Below, one piece after another: positions 46,780 through 55,762 of a stretch of 64,000 bases of DNA. The stretch spans positions 1 through 64,000 of the forward strand of contig JAUXVI010000041.1 of NCBI GenBank assembly GCA_030680575.1. Direction: 5' to 3'. Below the pieces are notes generated by a model that made no database searches, was not told where the DNA came from, and saw only the letters and a program-made list of their open reading frames with translations. Within the stretch, counting starts at the first letter, position 1. Every line of letters begins with the position of its first letter. This DNA comes from Hylemonella sp. Lineage in GTDB: Bacteria > Pseudomonadota > Gammaproteobacteria > Burkholderiales > Burkholderiaceae_C. The position numbers were made by a program, and so were the translations under genes.

Positions 46780-47352
46780 ATGTCCTCCACCGACCTGCTC
46801 GAACCCACGGCCCCTGTGACCACCGTCAAGGCCTACCTGCGCCCGATCGACCGCGACGGCCTGATGGCCTTTGCCGAGAAAGGCCGCAACAACCCGACCA
46901 GCCGCGGCACCAACAAGGTCCACACCGTGATGGAAGGCCAGTACCGCTCGCTCAGTTATGTGGGCAACCACGCACCGGTGGTGGTGGACGAGCCGCTGCA
47001 CCTGTTCGGCCAGGACACTGCGCCGGCGCCGGGCGAGATCGTGCTCTCGGGCCTGGGCGGCTGCCTGTCGGTGGGCATCACCGCCGTGGCCACCTGGAAG
47101 CGCGTCAAGCTGACCAAGCTGGAAGTGTTCTTGGAGGGCGACATCGGCAACCCGGCCGCCTGGGGTGCCGACGGCGCGCTGCAGAAGATGCCACCCGAGA
47201 TGGGTTTCCAGGCCATCCGCGTCAAGGTGCTGCTGGAAGGCGATGCGCCGCGCGAGGTGCTGGACGAGATCGTGCAGCACGCCAACTACTACTCGCCGGT
47301 GGCCAACACCATGCGCAACCCGATCCCGTTCACCATCGGCCTGGCTGACTGA
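46780..47352 (+). CDS. OsmC-family protein
   Basis: APAPGEIVLSGLGGCLSVGITAVATWK; second motif reads YYSPVANTM. Confidence 0.88.
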   Translation: MSSTDLLEPTAPVTTVKAYLRPIDRDGLMAFAEKGRNNPTSRGTNKVHTVMEGQYRSLSYVGNHAPVVVDEPLHLFGQDTAPAPGEIVLSGLGGCLSVGITAVATWKRVKLTKLEVFLEGDIGNPAAWGADGALQKMPPEMGFQAIRVKVLLEGDAPREVLDEIVQHANYYSPVANTMRNPIPFTIGLAD

Positions 47353-47397
47353 ACGCCTTGCCCCGAAATTCACCTGCTGCCAACTGAGGAGTCCTGC

Positions 47398-48552
47398 ATG
47401 AATGCCGCCGACCTGCCCCGTGAAGTCACCAGCCTGCCGCCGCTGTCCGGCGACGCCCTGCTGGCCGCCGTGCGTACGGTGGCGCAGGGGCCGCTGCAGC
47501 AGCAGGTGGAGGCGATCGACCGCCAGGGCCACTACCCGGCTGCGGTGCTGCAGCAGCTCGCGGCGCTCGGTGCCATGAGCGCGCACCTGGACGCGCACGC
47601 CGGCCCGGGCAGCTACGCGCTGGCGATCCAGGCCATGGCCGAGGTGTCGCGCGTCTGTGGCGCCACCGGCTTCATGATGTGGTGCCAGGCGGTGTGCGGC
47701 CTGTACATGCAGCAGTCGGGCAACCCGGCGCTGATGGGCGAGGCGCTGATGGAACACGCCAGCGGCGTCGGCCTGGGCGGCACCGCACTGTCCAACCCGA
47801 TGAAAAGCTACGCACAGATCGAGAGCCTGCTGCTCAAGGCCACCCCGGTGGAGGGCGGCTACCTGGTCAACGGCACGCTGCCCTGGGTCAGCAATCTGGG
47901 CCCGGACCATTACTTCGGCGCCATTGCTGCGGTGGTGGAGGGTGACGCCCCTGCCGACAAGGAAGTGATGTTTCTGCTGCGCTGCGATGCCCCCGGCGTG
48001 GAACTGCGCGAGTGCCCCAGCTTCTCGGCCATGGAAGGCACCGGCACCTACGCCGTGCGCGTGAAAGACCTGTTCATCGGCGCCGACGAGATCATGGCCG
48101 ACCCGGCCAAACCGTATATCGCGCGCATTCGCGCCGCCTTTGTCATGCTCCAGTGCGGCATGGCGGTGGGCATCACGCAGGGCGCCATCGATTCCATGTG
48201 GACGGTGGAGCCGCAACTCGGCCACGTGAACCAGTTCCTGGAAGACCGGCCCGCCACGCTGCAGGCCGAGCTCGATGCCCTGACGGCACGCGTGATGAAG
48301 ATGGCTGAAACGCCGTTCGACCCGTCGACCGAATTCTTCATCGACGTGCTCGATGCCCGCGCGCACGGCGCCGAGTTATGCCTGCGCGCCGCGCAGTCGG
48401 CCCTGATGCACCAGGGTGCGCGTGGTTACCTGATGAGCTCGGACGTGCAGCGCCGCGTGCGCGAGTCGCACTTCGTGGCCATCGTCACGCCGGCCATCAA
48501 GCACCTGCGCAAGGAGATGGCGCGCCTGAGCGCCGAGGAGCTGCCGGCATGA
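47398..48552 (+). CDS. Acyl-CoA dehydrogenase-like flavoprotein
   Basis: [65 protein letters not shown]. Confidence 0.87.
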   Translation: MNAADLPREVTSLPPLSGDALLAAVRTVAQGPLQQQVEAIDRQGHYPAAVLQQLAALGAMSAHLDAHAGPGSYALAIQAMAEVSRVCGATGFMMWCQAVCGLYMQQSGNPALMGEALMEHASGVGLGGTALSNPMKSYAQIESLLLKATPVEGGYLVNGTLPWVSNLGPDHYFGAIAAVVEGDAPADKEVMFLLRCDAPGVELRECPSFSAMEGTGTYAVRVKDLFIGADEIMADPAKPYIARIRAAFVMLQCGMAVGITQGAIDSMWTVEPQLGHVNQFLEDRPATLQAELDALTARVMKMAETPFDPSTEFFIDVLDARAHGAELCLRAAQSALMHQGARGYLMSSDVQRRVRESHFVAIVTPAIKHLRKEMARLSAEELPA

Positions 48553-49808
48553 ACACCCTCACCCCGATTGCCGAGGCGATTCAGAGCCTGGCGCCATGGC
48601 AACAGTACATCTGCAACGCCTGCGGCTACATCTACAACGAGGCCGATGGCGACCCCGACAGCGGCCTGCCCGCCGGCACGCGCTTCAACGACATTCCGGA
48701 CGACTGGGCCTGCCCGCTGTGCGGCGTGACCAAGGCCGACTTCGCGCCCTACACCCCGCCGGACCTGGTCGCCCTGCAGGCACAGGCCCTCTGTGCTGCC
48801 ACGCCCGCCGTGGCCGGCCGCCAGACGCCGGGCGTGGTCATCGTCGGCGCTGGCCGTGCCGGCTGGCAACTGGCCGAGACGCTGCGCGCCCTGGATGCCG
48901 CGCTGCCCATCACCGTGGTGACGGCCTGCGCCGGCGACGTGTACGACAAGCCGCTGCTGTCGGTGGCGGTGGCACGGCAGCTGGAAGCGCAGAAGCTGGT
49001 GCGTGAGACCGGGGCCGCCGCGGCGCAGCGCCTGAACGTGCGCCTGCTGGCGCACACCCATGCCATTCGCATCTGCGCCGACACGCAGCAGCTGCGCACC
49101 ACACGCGGCACGCTGCGCTACGACCAGCTGGTGCTGGCGCACGGCGCGCAACCGGCGCTGCCACCCAACCTGCCGGCTGCGCTGTGCTGGCGCGTCAACC
49201 ACCTGGGGGCCTACCTGCAGTTGCGCGCCGCGCTCGGAGACACACCCAAGGACGTGCTGATCGTCGGCGCCGGCCTGGTGGGCAGCGAGCTGGCCAACGA
49301 CCTGGCGCTGGGCGGTCACCGCATCACGCTGCTGGACGTTCAGGCCGAACCGCTGGCGCGCTGGCACGACGCGCAGGCCGGCGCGCAGGTGCTGCAGGCC
49401 TGGCAGGATCTGCCGATCCGTTTTGTTGGCGGCGTGTGCGTGGCCAGCGTGGAAAAGCTCCAGGGGCGCTATCGCGTGACGACCGAATGCGGCCAGCGCT
49501 TTGCCGCCGACCAGGTGATTGCCGCCACCGGCCTGCAGACACCGAGCCGGCTGGCGCAGGGCGCGGGGCTGGCCTGGCAAAACGGCATTGCCGTGGCGCC
49601 CGACACGCTGCGCACCAGCGACCCGCACATCCACGCGCTGGGCGACTGCATCACCATCGAGGGCCAGGCCAGCCGTTTTATCGAACCGATTGCGCGCCAG
49701 GCCCGCACCATTGCGGCCGACATCTGCGGCTGCACACCGGTGCCCTATGAAAACAAAGCAGCCATGGTGCGCGTGAAAACCACCTCGCTGCCGCTGACGC
49801 TGCACTGA
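48549..49808 (+). CDS. Rubredoxin-FAD-dependent oxidoreductase fusion
   Basis: Rubredoxin [45 protein letters not shown] fused to [18 protein letters not shown]; overlaps the upstream stop. Confidence 0.93.
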   Translation: MNTLTPIAEAIQSLAPWQQYICNACGYIYNEADGDPDSGLPAGTRFNDIPDDWACPLCGVTKADFAPYTPPDLVALQAQALCAATPAVAGRQTPGVVIVGAGRAGWQLAETLRALDAALPITVVTACAGDVYDKPLLSVAVARQLEAQKLVRETGAAAAQRLNVRLLAHTHAIRICADTQQLRTTRGTLRYDQLVLAHGAQPALPPNLPAALCWRVNHLGAYLQLRAALGDTPKDVLIVGAGLVGSELANDLALGGHRITLLDVQAEPLARWHDAQAGAQVLQAWQDLPIRFVGGVCVASVEKLQGRYRVTTECGQRFAADQVIAATGLQTPSRLAQGAGLAWQNGIAVAPDTLRTSDPHIHALGDCITIEGQASRFIEPIARQARTIAADICGCTPVPYENKAAMVRVKTTSLPLTLH

Positions 49809-50476
49809 TGCGGATGCCCTCGTCGCCCCGGTTCGAGCTCTACGCCTTTTGGCGCACGTCCGCCACCTACCGGGTGCGCGTGGCGCTGGCCATGAAGGGC
49901 CTGCCAACCCATGAGCACATCGTCAACCTGGATGCCGGCGAACAGCACAGCCCGGCCTACCGGGCGCTCAACCCGCTGGGCGGCATCCCGACGCTGGTGG
50001 AGCCGGGCCACGCGCCCATCACCCAGTCGTTGGCCATCCTGGAGTTTCTGGAAGAGACCCGGCCGCTGCCACCGCTGCTGCCGGCCGACCGCCATGGCCG
50101 CGCACGGGTGCGCTCTCTTTCGGGCATGCTGGCGGCCGACACACACCCCTTGATCACGCCACGGGTCAGAAAGTACCTCAACGCCTCCCATGGTTTGGAC
50201 GATGCCGCCTGGCGGGCCTGGCAAACCCACTGGTTTGGCACCGGGCTGCGTGCCGTGGAGCAGCGCCTGGCCAGCGAGCCGGCGACCGGCGCGTTCTGCC
50301 ATGGCGACCAGCCCGGCATGGCCGATATCTGCCTGGCCAGCGTGGTGGCGGTCATGCGCGTCTTGCAGATCAGCGTGCCCGACACACCCACCATCGACCG
50401 GATCGTGGACCGCTGCAACACACTGGACGCCTTTGCGCAGGCGCAGCCGAGCCGACAAGCCGGCGCGCCCGCGTGA
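49808..50476 (+). CDS. Glutathione S-transferase / maleylacetoacetate isomerase-like
   Basis: LYAFWRTSATYRVRVALAMKGLP...ALNPLGGIPTLVEPGH; start overlaps the upstream stop. Confidence 0.9.
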   Translation: MRMPSSPRFELYAFWRTSATYRVRVALAMKGLPTHEHIVNLDAGEQHSPAYRALNPLGGIPTLVEPGHAPITQSLAILEFLEETRPLPPLLPADRHGRARVRSLSGMLAADTHPLITPRVRKYLNASHGLDDAAWRAWQTHWFGTGLRAVEQRLASEPATGAFCHGDQPGMADICLASVVAVMRVLQISVPDTPTIDRIVDRCNTLDAFAQAQPSRQAGAPA

Positions 50477-50525
50477 TCCTCCGTCCCGCGCGATCACGGC
50501 ACGGCAACGACGCACACCGGCAAGT

Positions 50526-51098
50526 TCAAACGGTGCTTGACGGCAGCCGTGCCAGCACGCGCGGCACACCGGCGGCATCCACACGCAGAACCAGCCCCTC
50601 ACCCGAATCGGTGCTGCTGCCAACCAGCGCCGACAGCACGAACATGTGCGTCACCCAGACCTCGAAGCGGCCCGGCTGCCGGGAGGCAAGGGCCAGCGCC
50701 TGGCGCAGTTCGCGCAGGTGGGCCTCGTTGGTGGCCTCGACGTTACCGTTCGGCGAGCCCAGTGCGGCCCAGACCTCGGCTTGACCAAAGGCGAGCCGGG
50801 CGGTGTCGAGACAGCGGCACCACGGGCTGGCGCGCACGCGCGCCGGCACCAGTGTCCGGGCCTGGAACCAGTTGCCGATGCGTCGCGCCTGCGTTCGCCC
50901 CTCTTCGCTCAGGTTGCGCTGGGTGCGGCAGTCACCCGGGCGAAACCCGGGCGGGTCGAAGGTACCGGGCGCCAACGCATGGCGGAAAGCCACCACCACG
51001 CCGCCGGTACGGATCAGAGCCAGTGCCTCGGGGTCGGTGGCCCAGGCCGGCAGGGCTACACTCAGGCCAGCCCCCAGCAAAAAACGTCGTTGCAACAT
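50526..51098 (-). CDS. Exported histidine phosphatase family protein
   Basis: From Met at 51098: MLQRRFLLGAGLSVALPAWA then VVVAFRHALAPG...RNLSEEGRTQARRIG. Confidence 0.82.
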   Translation of the reverse strand: MLQRRFLLGAGLSVALPAWATDPEALALIRTGGVVVAFRHALAPGTFDPPGFRPGDCRTQRNLSEEGRTQARRIGNWFQARTLVPARVRASPWCRCLDTARLAFGQAEVWAALGSPNGNVEATNEAHLRELRQALALASRQPGRFEVWVTHMFVLSALVGSSTDSGEGLVLRVDAAGVPRVLARLPSSTV

Positions 51099-51253
51099 GC
51101 CCACCTCGTGTTGCCGGGATGTCCGGTCTGGCCGTGATGCTACGGTCGCCAGGGGCCGGTCGCCGCGGCGGCGGCCAATCCAGCGCAGACGCCAGGGTTT
51201 ATCGGGCCCGACGCACCCGCGCCTGGCCACCCGTTTTCAGGTCCAATAGTGCC

Positions 51254-51472
51254 ATGAAACACCCGCACGACACCGACCACCGCCTGACCGAGCTGGAGAT
51301 CAAGGCCAGCTTCGCCGAAGACCTGCTCGACCAGCTGAACCAGACCATTTTTCGCCAACAGCAGCAGCTCGACCTGCTGCTGCGCGAAGTGGCTGAACTG
51401 CGCCGGCAGCAGCCCGAAGACGGCCCGGTGGGGCAACGCAACCTGCGCGACGAACTGCCGCCGCATTACTGA
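51254..51472 (+). CDS. slyX: SlyX-family protein
   Basis: From ATG at 51254: RLTELEIKASFAEDLLDQLNQTIFRQQQQLDLLLREVAELRRQ, C-term DELPPHY. Confidence 0.9.
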   Translation: MKHPHDTDHRLTELEIKASFAEDLLDQLNQTIFRQQQQLDLLLREVAELRRQQPEDGPVGQRNLRDELPPHY

Positions 51473-51800
51473 CACGGGCCGGCCCTGTTGGGGGCAAACG
51501 TGTTACAGTTATTCAACGTTTCAAGCGACTGTGTGCGTCCGTCCTTTCAGGTATGACGCCTGCGCCCTGGCAGAGGGGCAGCCAGTCCAGCCCCGCCTGA
51601 GCGCTCCTGCCACCCTTCTCTCGACTCGGCAGGTTTTGATTCCCTGCTGTTCTACACGCCGTCCCTGCTGTGACGCGTGCCCTGCCCCAGCGCTTCAGCG
51701 CAGGCCCGCAGGGTGATCAGTCGGACCCCACCGGCACAGGTGCGTGCCAACTGCTTATTCGTCCGTTGAGCGCTCAGCGCCCGGACCTGTTTGTTTGCTA

Positions 51801-51965
51801 ATGGTTCAACACAACTCGATTTCTCATGCGCCGCCCATCGCGTTGGGCAACTACCGGGTGATGCGCTTCACCCCCGATTTCCCCACGGACCAGGACGCTG
51901 CGCACGACGTGATCGAGCAAGGCCTGAACTCGGTGCGCGCCACCCCGCGCGCGCCTACCCACTGA
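51801..51965 (+). CDS. Hypothetical 54-aa ORF in the infA leader
   Basis: MVQHNSISHAPPIALGNYRVMRFTPDFPTDQDAAHDVIEQGLNSVRATPRAPTH*, 24 nt before infA. Confidence 0.4.
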   Translation: MVQHNSISHAPPIALGNYRVMRFTPDFPTDQDAAHDVIEQGLNSVRATPRAPTH

Positions 51966-51989
51966 CATAACCAACACAGGAGTACCAAC

Positions 51990-52253
51990 ATGGCAAAGGA
52001 AGAACTGATCGAGATGGCCGGCGTCGTCAAGGAAGTCCTGCCCGACACGCGTTTTCGCGTGGTGCTGGAAAACGGCCATGAGCTGATCGCCTATTCCGCC
52101 GGCAAGATGCGCAAGAACCACATCCGCATCCTGGCCGGCGACAAGGTGACTCTGGAGCTCTCACCCTATGACCTGAGCAAGGGCCGCATCAAGTTCCGCC
52201 ACCTCGAAGGCCGCGGCCCGGCCATGGCGCCGCGCCGCCCGCCGGCACGTTAA
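51990..52253 (+). CDS. infA: Translation initiation factor IF-1
   Basis: [70 protein letters not shown]. Confidence 0.95.
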   Translation: MAKEELIEMAGVVKEVLPDTRFRVVLENGHELIAYSAGKMRKNHIRILAGDKVTLELSPYDLSKGRIKFRHLEGRGPAMAPRRPPAR

Positions 52254-52270
52254 GCCACGGCCCCAAACGC

Positions 52271-52319
52271 CAAGGCCTGGCGGCACCCCGAACGGGTTGC
52301 CGCCAGGCCTTTGGTTTTT
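52271..52319 (+). terminator. Rho-independent terminator after infA
   Basis: aaggcctggcggca-N-tgccgccaggcctt, 14-bp stem, then tggttttt. Confidence 0.85.
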
Positions 52320-52329
52320 CAGGTCAGCC

Positions 52330-52797
52330 TCACAACCCCAGATCGCTCAGGCCCGGATGGTCGTCCGGGCGGCGACCCAGCGGCCAGAAGAACTTGCGAT
52401 CATCCATCTTGATCGGCAGGTCGTTGATGCTGGCAAAGCGCCGCTGCATGAAACCCTGCTCGTTGAACTCCCAGTTCTCGTTGCCGTAGGAGCGGAACCA
52501 CTGGCCGGCGTCGTCACGCCACTCGTAGGCAAAACGCACCGCAATGCGGTTGCCACTGCAGGCCCACAACTCCTTGATCAGCCGGTAATCCAGTTCGCGC
52601 ACCCATTTGCGCTCGAGGAACTGTCGCACCTGCTCGCGCCCGACCGGGAACTCGGCGCGGTTGCGCCAACGCGTGTCTTCGGTATAGACCTGCACCACCC
52701 GGGCCGGGTCGCGCGAGTTCCAGGCGTCCTCGGCCAGGCGCACCTTTTGCGTGGCAGTCTCAAGGGTAAAGGGCGGCAGCGGCGGTTTGGTTTCCAT
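52330..52797 (-). CDS. DUF1348 / NTF2-like family protein
   Basis: [62 protein letters not shown]. Confidence 0.9.
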   Translation of the reverse strand: METKPPLPPFTLETATQKVRLAEDAWNSRDPARVVQVYTEDTRWRNRAEFPVGREQVRQFLERKWVRELDYRLIKELWACSGNRIAVRFAYEWRDDAGQWFRSYGNENWEFNEQGFMQRRFASINDLPIKMDDRKFFWPLGRRPDDHPGLSDLGL

Positions 52798-52822
52798 GCT
52801 TGATTCCTCATGTGGGGTTAGA

Positions 52823-52842
52823 TGTAGACAGATCTGTCTACA
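52823..52842. promoter_or_regulatory. TetR operator, copy 1
   Basis: tgtagacagatctgtctaca, perfect 20-bp palindrome. Confidence 0.75.
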
Positions 52843-52860
52843 TGCCGCAGTCTACCCAAA

Positions 52861-52878
52861 GTAGACAGACCTGTCTAC
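52861..52878. promoter_or_regulatory. TetR operator, copy 2
   Basis: gtagacagacctgtctac, near-identical second copy next to the TetR start. Confidence 0.75.
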
Positions 52879-52887
52879 AATGACCCC

Positions 52888-53493
52888 ATGCACCTGACCG
52901 AACCCACCGACACCCAGAACCTCTCCGCCCGCGAGCGCATTCTGCTGACCGCGCATGACCTGTTCTACCGCGAAGGCATCCGGGCGACAGGGATTGACCG
53001 CGTCATTGCGGCATCCGGCGTCACGAAAGTCACCTTCTACCGGCATTTCCCGAGCAAGAATGACCTCATCCTCGCTTTCCTCGAATACCGGCATCAACGC
53101 TGGATGGACTGGTTCACCGACGCCTTGCAGCGCAAGGGCAAAGGCCTGAAAGCGCTGGTGCCGGCACTCGCCGAGTGGTTCGGGGCTGAGGATTTCCGCG
53201 GCTGCGCCTTCATCAACAGCGTTGGCGAACTCGGCAGCACGTTGCCCGAGGTGGTCGCCATCTCGCAACGCCACAAGCAGGACATGGTGGCCGTCATCAC
53301 GACGCTGCTGCCGCCGTCGAAACAGCGCGCCCGGGACGCCCAGGCCATTGCACTCGCGGTGGACGGCGCCATCATCCGGGCGCAGTTCGACCAGGCCCCC
53401 GACGCCGCATTGCAGGCGCTGGAGCGCATCTTGAAGTCGCTGCAGACCAGCGCCCCCCAACGCACATCGGCAGCCAAAAGCACGGCGCACTGA
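52888..53493 (+). CDS. TetR-family transcriptional regulator
   Basis: ARERILLTAHDLFYREGIRATGIDRVIAASGVTKVTFYRHFPSKNDLILAFL. Confidence 0.95.
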   Translation: MHLTEPTDTQNLSARERILLTAHDLFYREGIRATGIDRVIAASGVTKVTFYRHFPSKNDLILAFLEYRHQRWMDWFTDALQRKGKGLKALVPALAEWFGAEDFRGCAFINSVGELGSTLPEVVAISQRHKQDMVAVITTLLPPSKQRARDAQAIALAVDGAIIRAQFDQAPDAALQALERILKSLQTSAPQRTSAAKSTAH

Positions 53494-53545
53494 GCGTGTC
53501 ACCCGGGCAAAGGCGGGAGGCCCAGCCCCTGCCAGGGGGTAACAC

Positions 53546-53989
53546 TCAATACTGCTTGTACGGCAGGAACTTGCCCGACAGCACCACGTTGACGCGGTCG
53601 CCTTTCGGGTCGGGCTGGCGCACGATGTCCATGCTGAAGTCGATGGCACTCATGATGCCGTCGCCGAACTCTTCATGGATCAGCTCCTTGATGGTGCTGC
53701 CGTAGACGCTGACGATCTCGTACCAGCGGTAGATCAGCGGATCGGTCGGCACCGGCGTGGGCAGTGAGCCTTTGTAGGGCACGACCTGCAGCCACTTCTG
53801 TTCTTCGGCGTTGAGGCCGAAGATCTTGCCCAGGACCTTGGACTGTTTCTCGTCAAAGGTCATCTGGCCCAGGCAGCCGGCGGTGACCCACTCCTTGGAG
53901 AGGCCGACCTTTTTGGCCACGTCTTCCCACTTGATGCCTTTCGACACCTTGGTGGCGATGATTTTTTCGGTGACGTCGTTGCGGTTCAT
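53546..53989 (-). CDS. cynS: Cyanate hydratase (cyanase)
   Basis: GIKWEDVAKKVGLSKEW...VPTDPLIYRWYEIVSVYGSTIKELIHEEFGDGIMSAIDF. Confidence 0.97.
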   Translation of the reverse strand: MNRNDVTEKIIATKVSKGIKWEDVAKKVGLSKEWVTAGCLGQMTFDEKQSKVLGKIFGLNAEEQKWLQVVPYKGSLPTPVPTDPLIYRWYEIVSVYGSTIKELIHEEFGDGIMSAIDFSMDIVRQPDPKGDRVNVVLSGKFLPYKQY

Positions 53990-54032
53990 GTTGGCTCCGT
54001 TGTTGAGTTAAAAGTTGAACAGGTAGAGGGTC

Positions 54033-54905
54033 TCAGTGCGCTACGGCGCGCGTGACCAGGAAGTCGACGATGTGGTTGCGCAGCTCGTAGTAGCCGTCCA
54101 GGTGGTGCAGGCCGGCGCGCGTGCGTTCGCGCGGCAGCGGGTTGACCACCACTTCGGCGATGCCACCGGGCACGTAGCCGGTGGCGGTCTCGCTGCCATT
54201 GCTCATCAGCAGGATGCGGTCGGCCAACAGGATGGCTTCGTCCACGTCGTGCGTGATCATGAAGACGGTCTGCTGCGTCTGGCGCACGATGGTCATCAGC
54301 TCGTCCTGGATGGTGCCACGCGTGAGCGCATCGAGCGCGCCGAAGGGCTCGTCGAGGAGCAGCATCTTGGGTTGGATGGAAAAGGCGCGCGCAATGCCGA
54401 CGCGCTGCTTCATGCCGCCCGAGAGCTGGCTGGGTTTCTTGTCGATGGCGTGCGACAGCCCCACCATGGCAACAAATTTCTCCACCTGCACGTTGATCTG
54501 GGCCGCCGGCCATTCGGGCCAGCGCGACTTGACGGCAAAAGCGATGTTCTGGCGCACGGTGAGCCAGGGCATGAGCGCATGGCCCTGGAACACCACACCA
54601 CGCTCCAGGCTGGGGCCGGCCACCTCGCGCCCGTCCATGAAGACGTGGCCGCTACTGGCAGTGTCGAGCCCGGCCAGCACGTTGAGGATGGTGGTCTTGC
54701 CGCAGCCCGAGTGACCGATGATGCAGACGAACTCGCCGCGCTCCAGCGTGAACGAGACATCGGCGAACACCGGCTTGTCGGACTGGTAGGCCTTGCTGAG
54801 TTGTTCGATTTTGAGGAAACCGTCCACGGGGGAAACCTTTCGTTGTGGCGAGGTAGGTGCAATGGCCACTGGCGTGGCGACGCGCGAGGGGACTTCACTC
54901 CACAT
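54033..54905 (-). CDS. Nitrate/cyanate-type ABC transporter ATP-binding protein (NrtD/CynD-like)
   Basis: IGHSGCGKTTILNVLAGLDTASSGHVFMDGREVAGP, LSGGMKQRVGIARAF. Confidence 0.93.
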   Translation of the reverse strand: MWSEVPSRVATPVAIAPTSPQRKVSPVDGFLKIEQLSKAYQSDKPVFADVSFTLERGEFVCIIGHSGCGKTTILNVLAGLDTASSGHVFMDGREVAGPSLERGVVFQGHALMPWLTVRQNIAFAVKSRWPEWPAAQINVQVEKFVAMVGLSHAIDKKPSQLSGGMKQRVGIARAFSIQPKMLLLDEPFGALDALTRGTIQDELMTIVRQTQQTVFMITHDVDEAILLADRILLMSNGSETATGYVPGGIAEVVVNPLPRERTRAGLHHLDGYYELRNHIVDFLVTRAVAH

Positions 54906-55761
54906 AGGTCACCGCCTTCTGCAACTGGCCGAAGGCCAGGTCAAGCAGCATGCCGACCACGCCGATCACCAGGATGGCGAAGATCACGTTGGTGAGCGAC
55001 AGGTTGTTCCACTCGTTCCAGACGAAGTAGCCAACGCCCGTGCCGCCCACCAGCATCTCGGCCGCCACGATCACCAGCCAGGCAATGCCCATGCTGATGC
55101 GCATACCGGTCAGGATGGTGGGGGCTGCCGCCGGCAGGATGACGAGGAAAGCCTTGCGTAGCGGGGTGACCTCCAGCGTGCTGGCCACGTTCAACCAGTC
55201 GCGCTTGACCGCCGACACGCCAAAGGCGGTGTTGACCAGCATCGGCCAGACTGAGCAGATGAAGATGACGAAGATGCCCGACACCGAAGAGTCCTTGATG
55301 GTGTAGAGCGCCAGCGGCATCCACGCCAACGGGCTGATGGGCTTGAGCACCTGGATGAAGGGGTCGAAGGCGCGGCGCAGCAACGGCGACATGCCGATGA
55401 TGAAACCAAGCGGAATCGCCACCAAACAGGCCAGCGCGAAGCCCAGCCCGACCCGGCCCAGCGAATGGGCCAGCTGGATGGCGATGCCCTTGTCGTTGGG
55501 GCCGTTGTCGTAGAACGGGTTGGCCAGATGGCCCCAGACCGTGCTGCCCATCTGGCCCAGCGTCGGGAAGCCTTCGCTCTTGCTGTTGCCGATCTCCTTG
55601 CCCATCATCTTGGCGTACTCGATCTGCTCGGCCGTCAGGCCGGCCGCCGTCCCACCCGCGCCCGAGGACGCGGTGGCGGCGTACCAGATGCCCAGCAGCA
55701 CCAGCAGGATCAGCGCCGAGAGCAGGGCCGCCTTGAGTTGGAGGGAACGTGCGGCGTTCAT
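54895..55761 (-). CDS. Nitrate/cyanate-type ABC transporter permease (NrtB-like)
   Basis: From Met at 55761; PLLRRAFDPFIQVLKPISPLAWMPLALYTIKDSSVSGIFVIFICSVWPMLVNTAFGV. Confidence 0.93.
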   Translation of the reverse strand: MNAARSLQLKAALLSALILLVLLGIWYAATASSGAGGTAAGLTAEQIEYAKMMGKEIGNSKSEGFPTLGQMGSTVWGHLANPFYDNGPNDKGIAIQLAHSLGRVGLGFALACLVAIPLGFIIGMSPLLRRAFDPFIQVLKPISPLAWMPLALYTIKDSSVSGIFVIFICSVWPMLVNTAFGVSAVKRDWLNVASTLEVTPLRKAFLVILPAAAPTILTGMRISMGIAWLVIVAAEMLVGGTGVGYFVWNEWNNLSLTNVIFAILVIGVVGMLLDLAFGQLQKAVTYVE

Positions 55762-55762
55762 G

